From Bartonella birtlesii IBS 325 (GTDB lineage Bacteria; Pseudomonadota; Alphaproteobacteria; Rhizobiales; Rhizobiaceae): 64,000 nucleotides of DNA. The notes under the pieces were generated by a model that saw only the letters and a list, made by a program, of their open reading frames with translations, was not told the DNA's origin and ran no database searches. The position numbers were made by a program, and so were the translations under genes. Below, in pieces: positions 10,272 through 19,496 of this stretch. The stretch covers positions 753,625 through 817,624 of the forward strand of contig NZ_CM001557.1 of assembly GCF_000273375.1 (NCBI RefSeq), written 5' to 3'. How positions within the stretch are numbered: the stretch's first letter is position 1; each line of letters begins with the position of its first letter.

Positions 10272-10876
10272 TTAGAGATTTGTTCTTGCTTGTAAAGCTG
10301 CTGCTAAAGTTCCATCATCAAGATAATCGAGTTCGCCTCCCACAGGTACTCCATGTGCAAGTCGAGTAATTTTAACGGAGAAGTTAGAGAGCTGGTCAGT
10401 GATGTAGTGAGCAGTTGTTTGGCCTTCAACAGTAGCGTTGACCGCTAGAATAATCTCCGTAATCGAGTTTTCTACAACGCGCTGTACTAAGGGAGCGATT
10501 TTGAGTTCGTCAGGACCTATCCCATCTAAGGCAGAGAGACGTCCACCCAATACATGATAACGTGCTGCTAAAGTTTTTGCGCGTTCAAGAGCCCACAGAT
10601 CAGCAATATCCTCAACAACAATAATTGTTGTATCATCGCGGCGTGGATCTGTACAAATCGAACAAGGATCAATTGTATCTACATTTCCGCAAACAGAACA
10701 AATGCAGACTTTGTCTACTGCTGTTTGTATTGCTGCTCCTAAAGGTTCCAATAATGTTTCTTTTTTTTGATAAGGTGAAGAACAGCACGGCGCGCCGAAC
10801 GCGGTCCAAGACCTGGTATTCGCGCTAAAAGCTGAATAAGACGCTCAATTTCAGGTCCTGCAATGTGTTTAGACAT
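10272..10876 (-). CDS. recR: Recombination protein RecR, frameshifted at a poly(A) run
   Basis: RecR acts with RecO and RecF to load RecA onto gapped DNA. The zinc finger ([18 protein letters not shown]), Toprim domain ([14 protein letters not shown]) and C-terminal [20 protein letters not shown] are intact. The natural start [21 protein letters not shown] at 10876 contains the helix-hairpin-helix region, but its frame ends at codon 45 or so because the A-run at 10761-10768 (eight bases) is one short. A ninth A gives [14 protein letters not shown] and a 201-residue protein, the family's length. As given, only the fragment from the ATG at 10751 (159 residues, lacking the HhH) is open. It lies downstream of dnaX-ybaB, the standard order. 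Confidence 0.92.
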
Positions 10877-10912
10877 ATTATCGTTCCAAGGGATTCAATA
10901 AAATCCGGTTCA

Positions 10913-11236
10913 TTAGAATGGGAGTTTGAAACCTGATGGTAGTGGTAGCCCTGCTGTTATGTTTTTAGTTTTTTCTTCTATAGCTGTTTCAATTTTTGTT
11001 TTAGCTTCATTATAGGCTGCCATAATCAGATCTTCAAGAATTTCAGCTTCTTCAGGCTTGAGTAACGAAGGATCAATTTCGATTTTTGTTATGATATTTT
11101 TGCCGTTTAAGGTGATGTTGACAAGACCACCACCAGAAGTACCAGTCACTTGTAGGCTTGCTACTTCTTCTTGAATTTTCTGCATTTTCTCTTGCATTTC
11201 TTTGGCTTTTTTCATCATGCTCATCATGTCACGCAT
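10913..11236 (-). CDS. ybaB: YbaB/EbfC family nucleoid-associated protein
   Basis: This is a 107-residue DNA-binding nucleoid protein. An N-terminal coiled coil (MMKKAKEMQEKMQKIQEEVASL) is followed by the family signature around VTGTSGGGLVNITLNGKN and a C-terminal AYNEAKTKIE helix. It lies 14 bases after dnaX and just before recR, a conserved three-gene unit in Proteobacteria, so co-expression is likely. Confidence 0.94.
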   Translation of the reverse strand: MRDMMSMMKKAKEMQEKMQKIQEEVASLQVTGTSGGGLVNITLNGKNIITKIEIDPSLLKPEEAEILEDLIMAAYNEAKTKIETAIEEKTKNITAGLPLPSGFKLPF

Positions 11237-11250
11237 AGAAATGAGTATCC

Positions 11251-13095
11251 TTATTCATCGTTGATATTATTTTCATTTTCAAAAGTTTTGGTATTTTTAA
11301 AAGTATCAGGGGATAAATCAAGATCGTTTTCTTGTTTATTTAAGCGAATATCGACAATTTTTGCTTCTGGGAAATGATTGAGGATTTTTGCGATATCAGG
11401 ATCGGCCTCTGCATTGGAAAAAAGAGTTTTTTGAATAGCTAGACTTTCTTCCTGTAGGGTTGGTCCTCCTCCTTCATTAACAAAGGTGATAGTCCAGCGT
11501 TTCCCAGTCCATTGGGAAAGCATTTTTTCTATATCACTAGCAAGAGAATGTGGGGCATCTTTAGAAAGTCTTAAGGTAATATGCCCAGGTTTAAAAGAAA
11601 CAGGATGAACAAATTCTCTAACAAGTATTTTAAATTGAATATCGTTATGCTGCTCGGCTAATTTAACAATATCGTATAAGGAATTTATAATAATGGTTTG
11701 CGATTTAATAATTTCTGTTACTTCAGAGGAATCAGTGCTTTCAAGAGTTTGAATTTTGACTGGATCTTTTTCTTGCAAGGAGTGGTTAAATTGTTGTTCC
11801 GCAGGTATTTTTAAATCTGATTGGCGGATTGGTGTATTTGGAGTTTTTAAGGGAGAATGAGCATATACTGCTGTTGACAGATTATTTGTATTTGTGGATT
11901 CGTGACGAGAAGAATTTGGAACAATTGTGAGAGGCGCTTTTTCTTGCATAAGCTTTTTCAAAGCTTCATCAAGAGTAGGGAGATCAGCAGTGTGAGCAAG
12001 ACGAATGAGTAGCATTTCTGCGGCTTGAAGAGGATGTGTTGTCTGATTTACTTCTTGTAAGCCTTTGAGTAACATTTGCCAGTTTCGGGATAAAATAGGG
12101 ATGGAAAGTTTTTGTGAAAAATCTAAGCTTCTTAAACGTTCATCTTCAGTAAGTGAGAGATCTTCAGCTATCTCTGGAGTAAAACGTAGACGTGTAACCA
12201 GATGATTGAAATCAGCCAATTCTGTCAATATAGTAAGAGGATCAGCACCTGCATCGTATTGGCTACGAAATTCATGTAATGCATTTACAACATTACCCTT
12301 CATGATAAATTCAAAGAGATCAATAACACGTGCTTGATCAGCTAAGCCTAACATAGCACGCACTGCAAGAGCACTGACGTTGCCGTAGCTATGCGCAATT
12401 GCTTGATCAAAAATAGATAATGCGTCACGTACAGAGCCTTCCGCAGCGCGAACAATCATGGAGATTGCTTGATCTTCCACTTCTACGTTTTCACATTTTG
12501 CAATTTGGCGCAAATGCGCGCTCAAAATTGTCGATTCAATACGCCGTAGGTCAAAACGCTGGCAACGCGAAAGAATCGTAATAGGAACTTTGCGGATTTC
12601 TGTCGTTGCAAAAATAAATTTTACATGTGCTGGTGGTTCTTCAAGTGTTTTTAATAAGCCATTAAATGCTTGCGTTGAAAGCATGTGCACTTCATCAATA
12701 ATATAAACTTTATAGCGTGCAGCAACAGGACGGTAACGTATTTGTTCAATAATTTCACGAATATCATCAATACCCGTATGCGACGCTGCATCCATTTCTA
12801 TAACATCGATATGGCGTCCTTCAATGATTTGTGTACAATGTTCACCAAGTGTATTCAATATGGTTGTTGGTTGGTCAATATCCTTTGTTTTGTAGTTGAG
12901 TGCACGTGCCAAAATACGCGCAGTTGTAGTTTTACCTACTCCACGAATTCCTGTTAGCATCCACGCTTGCGCAATACGACCCGTTTCAAAAGCGTTGGTG
13001 AGAGTACGCACCATAGCCTCTTGACCAATGAGGTCAGAGAAGTTTTGAGGGCGATATTTGCGAGCAAGAACACGATAGTTTTTTTCTACCGGCAT
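11251..13095 (-). CDS. dnaX: DNA polymerase III subunits gamma and tau
   Basis: DnaX is the clamp-loader ATPase of the replicase. Walker A is GIRGVGKTTTAR, Walker B is IIDEVHML, and the SRC motif is ILSRCQRFDLRR. The zinc-module stretch keeps only one Cys (GEHCTQI), so this is not a typical four-Cys module. A low-complexity linker (residues 390-470) leads to a C-terminal tau domain. I chose the ATG at 13095 (MPVEKNYRVLARKYRP); an in-frame start 72 bases upstream would add a non-conserved extension. The product is 614 residues. The SRP RNA gene lies about 240 bases upstream on the same strand. Confidence 0.95.
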   Translation of the reverse strand: MPVEKNYRVLARKYRPQNFSDLIGQEAMVRTLTNAFETGRIAQAWMLTGIRGVGKTTTARILARALNYKTKDIDQPTTILNTLGEHCTQIIEGRHIDVIEMDAASHTGIDDIREIIEQIRYRPVAARYKVYIIDEVHMLSTQAFNGLLKTLEEPPAHVKFIFATTEIRKVPITILSRCQRFDLRRIESTILSAHLRQIAKCENVEVEDQAISMIVRAAEGSVRDALSIFDQAIAHSYGNVSALAVRAMLGLADQARVIDLFEFIMKGNVVNALHEFRSQYDAGADPLTILTELADFNHLVTRLRFTPEIAEDLSLTEDERLRSLDFSQKLSIPILSRNWQMLLKGLQEVNQTTHPLQAAEMLLIRLAHTADLPTLDEALKKLMQEKAPLTIVPNSSRHESTNTNNLSTAVYAHSPLKTPNTPIRQSDLKIPAEQQFNHSLQEKDPVKIQTLESTDSSEVTEIIKSQTIIINSLYDIVKLAEQHNDIQFKILVREFVHPVSFKPGHITLRLSKDAPHSLASDIEKMLSQWTGKRWTITFVNEGGGPTLQEESLAIQKTLFSNAEADPDIAKILNHFPEAKIVDIRLNKQENDLDLSPDTFKNTKTFENENNINDE

Positions 13096-13333
13096 ATTTT
13101 TTATCAATGATTCCACTTTGAAGCTCTTATGCGTACAGTTCGATAATACGAAGGCAAAGATTAACACCCTAATCTAATATAAAAGGATTTTTTCTCAATC
13201 AAATTATTTTCTCAAAAGAGGACAATTTTCTTTAAAATAGCCAAAAATCTCTTAGTTTTTTTTACCTGCACAATATTGCTCTAAAATTGCAGATACTTCA
13301 CTGAAAAACAATAAAAATATTTATACAGCAACA

Positions 13334-13430
13334 TAGGAGGTTGGAAAATGACCCGTACAAAAACCCGTTGGGGCTGCTTCTTTCCAGACCTGACCCAGTT
13401 GACAAGCAGTTCGTCCACTACCAACCTCCC
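13334..13430 (-). ncRNA. ffs: Signal recognition particle RNA (4.5S, small bacterial type)
   Basis: On the minus strand the sequence contains the SRP domain IV core GGTCAGGTCTGGAAAGAAGC, with the Ffh-binding asymmetric loop and a GGAA tetraloop. The ends pair: GGGAGGTTGG at the 5' end (13430) with CCAACCTCCT at the 3' end (13336), as expected for the closing helix of a roughly 97-nt RNA. The position just upstream of dnaX is the usual one in Rhizobiales. Exact ends are inferred from the pairing. Confidence 0.93.
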
Positions 13431-13435
13431 AAACT

Positions 13436-13464
13436 CATATTGTCGATTTGAAATGAAAAATCAA
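13436..13464 (-). promoter_or_regulatory. Candidate sigma-70 promoter of ffs
   Basis: TTGATT (13464-13459) and AATATG (13441-13436) are separated by 17 bases and end about 6 bases before the predicted first G of the SRP RNA. The match and spacing suit a housekeeping promoter. Inferred from position only. Confidence 0.45.
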
Positions 13465-13841
13465 GCTAAGAAACAAAAAATATGACACGAACAACCAAGA
13501 ATTTTTTCTTTAAGTTTAATTCTTGATATTATAGACAACAAAAAATAATGGAGATTTAAATTTTCCGTAACAGTTTCTCCTATTGATTTGCCGTGAACAA
13601 AGCATTTTTATTTCTCTATTTATATACAATATAGTTTATAGCAATTTTGAGAGGCTTCAATTGCACAGACAGATACGATATTCTAATGCAAACAAGTTAT
13701 CCTGGTAATGAAAATATAATAAAAAATTTCACAATTTGTCAAAGTTATGCAAGGTTTATTCCTTTTGAAATTTATTTCTCTTGATAGTTTAATTTTATTA
13801 TACAAGCTTTTATGACATAAGCACAAAACCCAATTTCTCGA

Positions 13842-13875
13842 AAACCGAGTATTGACAATTTACAACACTCGGTTT
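13842..13875 (-). terminator. Inverted repeat, probable terminator of the small secreted-protein gene
   Basis: AAACCGAGT at 13842-13850 and ACTCGGTTT at 13867-13875 form a perfect 9-bp stem, about 60 bases beyond the stop codon of the minus-strand gene at 13939. The rest of 13431-13938 is AT-rich spacer in which I see no gene. Confidence 0.5.
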
Positions 13876-13938
13876 CTAAAAAAGCTTACTTCAGTTTTTT
13901 ATACATATACGCAAAGCCAAGATATGGTTAAAATATCA

Positions 13939-14343
13939 TTAATAATCCCCTGTATCACAGTCTATACCAGTAATTTTTTTCTTAGTAATATTTTTAAAAG
14001 TATAATTTCCTGATGAAGGAAAACTTATATGGAGGGATTTTACACCTTTGAGCGTAAAGATTTTATGTTCTTTATCATGAGTTATTTTCTTTTCATCATC
14101 TGCAATAATTTTTAGTTTTTCTAAATCAGAAGGAGACGAGTATGATAAAACAAAAGATGCTTTTTTGGGTTTAAATGCTTTACAAGCATATTCAACGCCT
14201 TGATGTGCTGTATCGGATGTACCAATTGTAACAGTTTCACTTGGTGCAAAATTCCATTTTTTCTCACCAAAACCAGCAAATGCAACACTGGAGCAAACGA
14301 GAATATTGGCAACGAGTAATCCTTGAGTGCAAATTTTTTTCAT
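13939..14343 (-). CDS. Small secreted protein of unknown function
   Basis: The 134-residue product starts with a clear signal peptide: KK, a hydrophobic core LLVANILVCSSV and an AFA cleavage site near residue 23. The mature part is lysine-rich (KKW, KPKKASF, KKKITG) with two cysteines, in EYACKAF and GIDCDTGDY, that could form a periplasmic disulfide. I recognise no family. It stands alone between two AT-rich spacers of about 500 bases, with its own terminator-like repeat. A periplasmic or secreted Bartonella-restricted protein is the best guess. There are no membrane helices in the mature part. Confidence 0.75.
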   Translation of the reverse strand: MKKICTQGLLVANILVCSSVAFAGFGEKKWNFAPSETVTIGTSDTAHQGVEYACKAFKPKKASFVLSYSSPSDLEKLKIIADDEKKITHDKEHKIFTLKGVKSLHISFPSSGNYTFKNITKKKITGIDCDTGDY

Positions 14344-14835
14344 TGTTTTTCCCTTTATCCTGAAAATAATATTAATTATAAGTCAGTTTTTATCAATATA
14401 AAAGATCAAAGTTCATTGTAAAAAGCAGAGTAAAAGTTATACCTTTAGCTTTATAAAATTATTTTACGCGCTGCTTAAAGCTAAGAGAATTGAAATTATT
14501 ATTATTTGTAAATTAATGGCAGCCTAAATTGTTATATGATCTTCTTTGTCAGGTTGATGATTATTATTCTAAATAAGTTGTTATAGATAGTAGTATATCT
14601 TCTCAAAGAATTTTTTATGAAAAAAGTAAGATGGCAAATCCTTAACATATATAATCCGTAGAAGAATATTATTTGGATAATGGAAACTGTTCCGTTAAAT
14701 AAATCTATTTTTCCTTTTCAGTGTTTATTATAAAGCTTGTTGATAAAAGAAGCCGTTTTTTTCAAAGTAAGTTGCATTATGGAATTTTAAGAATATTCTT
14801 TGATGTTTATAAAAATGATATAATCTAACTGTTCT
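14344..14835. other. Intergenic, no gene recognised
   Basis: AT-rich spacer between the secreted-protein gene and pheA. I see no RNA gene or convincing small ORF. The promoter of the secreted-protein gene should lie at its left end. Confidence 0.5.
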
Positions 14836-15696
14836 TTACACAGATGTTCGATCGTTTTGAGCTGGATAAATGCCGATAATGCGAAGTTCAGCAGAAAAAA
14901 AAGATAGTTCTTCTAGGGCGAGTTTCATCATGGGGTCTTCAGGATGTCCTTCAATATCGACAAAAAATTGTGTTGCATTAAAATTCCCGCCAATTTGATA
15001 ACTTTCTAATTTTGTCATATTAATACCATTAGTGGCAAATCCTCCCATAGCTTTATAAAGAGCAGCAGGTACATTGCGCACGCGAAAAAGAAGACTTGTG
15101 ATGATTTTTTCACCATTTTGGGGTCTGGGTATGTGCCGTTGAGAACGTGAAAGAATGACAAAACGTGTAATGTTATGAGGATTATCTTCAACATTTCTTT
15201 CAAGAATATCAAGTCCATAGAGTTCAGCTGCAATCAGAGGAGCTAAGGCTGCTTGTGAGCGTTTACCATTTTCTTTGACAAATTTCGCAGCTCCAGCGGT
15301 ATCAGGTGAGTTAACAGGTATCCAGCCATTATTCCGGATAATTTCCCGGCATTGTGCAAGGGCGTGCGTGTGGCTATGAACGGTTTTAATTTCGTCATGT
15401 GTAACGCCAGGTAAAACCATGAGTTGAAAATGAATAGGCAAAAAATATTCATCAATAATATAAAGGGATGACTGTGGTAAAAGATGATGAATATCTGCGA
15501 CGCGGCCAGCAAGAGTATTTTCAATAGGAATCATAGCAAGATCAGCTTGCCCACTTTCCACTAAGTTTAAGGCCTCTGCAAAAGTTACAGAAGGAACAGC
15601 TTCCATATTAGGAAACATATAAGTACAAGCAATATGGGAATTGGCGCCGTATTCTCCTTGAAAAGAGATTTTATTGGTTTTTTTTAATGTTTTCAT
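14836..15696 (-). CDS. pheA: Prephenate dehydratase
   Basis: PheA converts prephenate to phenylpyruvate in phenylalanine synthesis. The 286-residue protein is the monofunctional type, without a chorismate mutase domain. The catalytic TRF motif is in [11 protein letters not shown], near residue 180. A C-terminal ACT regulatory domain follows ([20 protein letters not shown], then FFVDIEGH), which in relatives binds phenylalanine. Its ATG overlaps the kdsB stop by four bases, so kdsB-pheA form one transcript; this pairing is common in Rhizobiales. Confidence 0.96.
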   Translation of the reverse strand: MKTLKKTNKISFQGEYGANSHIACTYMFPNMEAVPSVTFAEALNLVESGQADLAMIPIENTLAGRVADIHHLLPQSSLYIIDEYFLPIHFQLMVLPGVTHDEIKTVHSHTHALAQCREIIRNNGWIPVNSPDTAGAAKFVKENGKRSQAALAPLIAAELYGLDILERNVEDNPHNITRFVILSRSQRHIPRPQNGEKIITSLLFRVRNVPAALYKAMGGFATNGINMTKLESYQIGGNFNATQFFVDIEGHPEDPMMKLALEELSFFSAELRIIGIYPAQNDRTSV

Positions 15697-16424
15697 GCTA
15701 AAATTCCACGGACTTTCTCAAGATCACGTTGTGTGTCTACTCCTAAGGGAATTGTATCAATTATCTCTACATCGATACGCATATTATGCTCTAATGCACG
15801 TAATTGTTCAAGTTTTTCACGCTGTTCGAGAAGAGAAGGCTTAAGCGCTACAAATTGCTCCAACGCTTTACGTCGATAGGCATATATTCCAATATGATGG
15901 TAAAGGGGACCATCTCCATAAGGTGCTGTTGTGCGGGTAAAATAAAGGGCACGAAGACGATTTTGAGAAAGTGGTGTACCAATAATTTTTACGACATTTG
16001 GATCTATCTTTTCGTTTTCATCATTAATTTTAGCACCTAAAGTTGCAATATCAGTAGAGCTATTTTCCAAAGGGCGTAAAGTATTGATAATTTCACTAGG
16101 CGTTATTGTCGGCAGATCACCTTGTACATTCACAATGGTATTGTAATGTTTTTCGGGATCAATACGCGTTAAAGCTTCATAAATACGATCAGAGCCAGAT
16201 TTATGATCGCCACATGTTATAATACACTCATGCCCATAAGCTGTAACGATTTTAGCGATTTCACGGTGGTCTGTTGCCACGAGAATACGTCCTATAGCAG
16301 CTTTTTTTGCTTGTTCAGCAACGTGAACAATCATTGGTTTTCCAGCGATCTCAGCGAGAACTTTTTGGGGTAAACGCGTTGAATCCATACGAGCGGGAAT
16401 CAAAATAATTGGTTCAAGAGTCAT
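15693..16424 (-). CDS. kdsB: 3-deoxy-manno-octulosonate cytidylyltransferase
   Basis: KdsB activates Kdo to CMP-Kdo for lipopolysaccharide core synthesis. The nucleotide-binding N-terminus [20 protein letters not shown] and the [10 protein letters not shown] motif identify it, along with [13 protein letters not shown]. Length 243 residues, normal. It supplies the donor used by WaaA, encoded at 57 kb in this window. It is divergent from the cytochrome gene; the 107-base gap should hold both promoters. Confidence 0.96.
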   Translation of the reverse strand: MTLEPIILIPARMDSTRLPQKVLAEIAGKPMIVHVAEQAKKAAIGRILVATDHREIAKIVTAYGHECIITCGDHKSGSDRIYEALTRIDPEKHYNTIVNVQGDLPTITPSEIINTLRPLENSSTDIATLGAKINDENEKIDPNVVKIIGTPLSQNRLRALYFTRTTAPYGDGPLYHHIGIYAYRRKALEQFVALKPSLLEQREKLEQLRALEHNMRIDVEIIDTIPLGVDTQRDLEKVRGILA

Positions 16425-16531
16425 TGCACAATTCCAAATACCGTGTGTAAGGCATTTATCATGTTGTATGTTATAAAGAAAAGGCTTAAACTAAAAGTAG
16501 TAATGAAAAGATAATAAACGTTTAAGTTTTT

Positions 16532-17086
16532 ATGAAACGCTCAACAGTTGTCTATTTTGCTTTTTCTTGTTTATGTGTGTTGATTATAGTGGTGGGAATT
16601 TCTATATTCAGCGATATAGTCTATGATCATTCTCCATCAGTTCAACATTCTCATACAATTACAAGGAATGATGTATTTAAAGAAAAACAGAAAGCATCTG
16701 ATATTTCTTTGTCCTTAAACGATCGTCTTCAACAAGGCAGCCTTGAAAATGGACGTAAACTTTTTCGCCAATGTGCCATATGCCATACCTCTGGACGCAA
16801 TGAATCTAGCCGTGTTGGTCCAGTACTTTGGGACATAGTGAACCGCCCTTTGGCGTCGACACCAGATTTTGCTTATTCACGGGCGTTACGTGCAAATTCT
16901 AATCAAAAATGGGATTTTATCAATTTAGATCGTTATTTGCAATCACCACATAAAGCATTTCCAGGGACAATTATGTCATTTCGTGGAATAAAGAATGATC
17001 AAGATCGTGCTGATCTTTTACTTTATTTACGCAGTTTATCTGATCATCCTGTTTCTGTGTTAACGAATGATAATAAAGAAAATTAG
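16532..17086 (+). CDS. cycM: Membrane-anchored class I cytochrome c (CycM-type)
   Basis: An N-terminal uncleaved hydrophobic helix (residues 6-28) is followed by a periplasmic domain with one heme-binding CAICH and a downstream methionine in GTIMSFRGI that should be the sixth heme ligand. The 184-residue size and GxxLFRQCAICH...VGPVLWDIVNRP pattern match cytochrome c552/CycM of rhizobia, which passes electrons to terminal oxidases. It is divergent from kdsB and followed after 151 bases by yejB. Confidence 0.9.
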   Translation: MKRSTVVYFAFSCLCVLIIVVGISIFSDIVYDHSPSVQHSHTITRNDVFKEKQKASDISLSLNDRLQQGSLENGRKLFRQCAICHTSGRNESSRVGPVLWDIVNRPLASTPDFAYSRALRANSNQKWDFINLDRYLQSPHKAFPGTIMSFRGIKNDQDRADLLLYLRSLSDHPVSVLTNDNKEN

Positions 17087-17237
17087 CCAAACTAAACTGT
17101 TTCAAGAGAGCTCATTTTAAGAAAGAAATGTGATTGGTTTTTGTTTGTAATTTAGGTTTCAAAACTTTACCTCCAAATTGTATTGACGTATCATTAAATT
17201 GATTCAATATGGTAGTATTGGAAAGTGAAAATAAAGA

Positions 17238-18354
17238 ATGGTAGCCTATATTTTCCGGCGTTTTTTACTGATTATACCTACACTGATTGGTATTTTAACA
17301 GTAACATTTATTATTATTCAATTTACCCCAGGCGGACCTATTGAAAATATTATTGCTCAATTACAAGGAACAGGTGATGCAATAGGGCGAGTGGATGGAG
17401 GGAGTGATCTTGGTTTTTCTTCTGATATTATTTTAGAAGGTGCTAGTGTTGAATTGTCTTCTTCTAAAACTTTTAAATACCGTGGTGCACAAGGATTAGA
17501 TCCGGAGTTTATTGCCAAACTGGAAAAGCAATTTGGTTTTGATAAGCCTCCCTTAGAGCGTTACTTGACAATGCTTAGTCGTTATTTGCGTTTTGATTTT
17601 GGTGATTCTTATACACAAGGACGTTCTGTTATTGAACTTATTAAGAGTGCTTTACCAGTTTCTCTTTCACTTGGATTTTGGCAATTATTGATTTCTTATA
17701 CTATTTCCATACCGCTAGGAATTCGTAAAGCTCTTCAAGAGGGATCAGCATTTGATGTATGGACAAGTGCACTTATCATTATAGGCTATGCCATTCCGAG
17801 TTTTCTCTTTGGTATTTTTTTAATGGTTTTTTTGCTGGAGGGTCTTTTTAAATTGGTTTCCCTTAAGCCACTTAACATCTGATAATTTTACCCAATTGTC
17901 TTTTACTGGTAAGATATTAGATTACCTTTATCATTTAGTTCTTCCATTAACGGCTATGATCATTTCTGCCTTTGCAACAACGACTTTGCTCACAAAGAAT
18001 TGTTTTTTAGAAGAAATTCGTCAACAATACGTCATTACAGCACGCGCTAAGGGTTTAAGCGAGCGTTCGGTTCTTTATGGCCATGTTTTTCGCAATGCAA
18101 TTTTAATTGTGGTTGCAAGCTTTCCTACAGCGTTTATGTCATCATTTTTTAGTGGGTCTTTGTTGATTGAAATGCTTTATTCTTTAAATGGTATAGGGCT
18201 TTTAAGTTATACCTCGATTGTCAATCGTGATTATGCTGTTGTCTTTGCTTCTCTTTATATTTTTTCACTTATTGGTCTTATTGTGAATCTCATTTCTGAT
18301 ATTGTTTATATGCTTATTGATCCACGTATTGATTTTAATAAAAAGGATTTGTGA
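17238..18354 (+). pseudogene. yejB: Microcin C/peptide ABC transporter permease YejB, split by frameshifts in T-runs
   Basis: YejB is an inner-membrane permease for oligopeptides or microcin C. Two open frames cover it: 17238-17882 (N-terminal, from MVAYIFRRFLLIIPTLIG) and 17896-18354 (C-terminal, with the EAA-type loop ITARAKGLSERSVLYGHVFRNA and ending DPRIDF). Family members read FxGGSxxxxFPL where they meet. Here FAGGSFLNWFPLSHLTSDN appears only if one T is added to the seven-T run at 17827-17833 and one to the five-T run at 17845-17849. That would give 372 residues, close to E. coli YejB. As given, the gene is interrupted. The stop overlaps the yejE start. No yejA lies upstream. Confidence 0.9.
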
Positions 18355-19496
18355 TGCAAGAAACAAAAGACGGTCATTCGCATAATTCTCAGTTGCAGAA
18401 AGAGCCCTTTTTCTCTCCGTTAAATGTATATCGCTGGCGCAATTTCAAGAAAAATCATCGTGGTTGGTGGTCATTATGGTTCTTTCTGTTTTTCTGTTTT
18501 TGTTCTTTTTCAGCAGAATTTATTGCCAATGACCGCCCAATTATTGCTTCTTATAAAGGAGAGCTGCTCTTTCCAGTTTTTTTTGATTATTCTGATGAAA
18601 AATTTGGCGGTAATTTAGCTATAGCGGATTTTCGTGATCCTTTGATTCAAAATGAAATTGCTAAACACGGTTGGGCAGTATGGCCAATGGTGCGTTATTC
18701 TTACAACACAATTGTGGGGAATAAAACAGTAGCGTTAGCTCCCCCTTTTTGGCTTCAAAGCAAAGAAGAGCGTTGTATCAATTATCCACTGAGAAGTTCT
18801 GATCCAGAATGTACAATAAGTCGGTGGAATTGGCTTGGAACGGATGATCTAACGCGTGATATTTTTGCCCGTGTTTTATATGGTTTGCGAGTATCAATAA
18901 TTTTTAGCATTCTTTTAACGCTTGTATCCACAATCATTGGGATTACAGTAGGAGCTATTCAGGGATATTTTGGTGGTTGGGTTGATTTAATTTTTCAGCG
19001 TTTTATTGAAATATGGTCTTCTGTACCATCCCTTTATGTAGTGATTATCATGGCGGCGATTTTAGCGCAGGGTTTTTGGATATTATTGGGAGTTATGCTT
19101 CTTTTCCAATGGGTGACATTGGTTGGAGTTGTGCGAGCAGAATTTTTACGTGCACGCAATTTTACTTATGTTGACGCTGCACGTGCTTTAGGAGTTCCTA
19201 ATAGCACTATTATGATACGACATTTATTACCAAATGCGATGGTTGCTGCTTTGACCTATATGCCTTTTTTATTGACGTCGGGGGTATCATTACTCACATC
19301 TCTTGATTATTTGGGATTTGGTCTTCCTGCTGGTTATGCCTCTTTAGGTGAATTGATGCGGCAAGCAACGACCAATTTGAACGCTCCTTGGATTGGTCTT
19401 ACAGGATTTGTTATCATTGCTGTTATGTTATCATTGTTGGCGTTTATTGGCGAGGCTGTTCGAGATGCTTTTGATCCACGAAAGACATTCCAATGA
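18354..19496 (+). CDS. yejE: Microcin C/peptide ABC transporter permease YejE
   Basis: This is the second permease of the Yej importer, 380 residues. An N-terminal helix (WWSLWFFLFFCFCSFSAEFI) and a periplasmic segment precede five or so membrane helices. LGTDDLTRDIFARVLYGLRVS is the DppC-type signature, and the ABC-contacting loop is VDAARALGVPNSTIMIRHLLPNA. The ATG overlaps the yejB stop (TGATG). The yejF start overlaps its own stop by four bases, so the three genes are translationally coupled. Confidence 0.95.
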   Translation: MQETKDGHSHNSQLQKEPFFSPLNVYRWRNFKKNHRGWWSLWFFLFFCFCSFSAEFIANDRPIIASYKGELLFPVFFDYSDEKFGGNLAIADFRDPLIQNEIAKHGWAVWPMVRYSYNTIVGNKTVALAPPFWLQSKEERCINYPLRSSDPECTISRWNWLGTDDLTRDIFARVLYGLRVSIIFSILLTLVSTIIGITVGAIQGYFGGWVDLIFQRFIEIWSSVPSLYVVIIMAAILAQGFWILLGVMLLFQWVTLVGVVRAEFLRARNFTYVDAARALGVPNSTIMIRHLLPNAMVAALTYMPFLLTSGVSLLTSLDYLGFGLPAGYASLGELMRQATTNLNAPWIGLTGFVIIAVMLSLLAFIGEAVRDAFDPRKTFQ

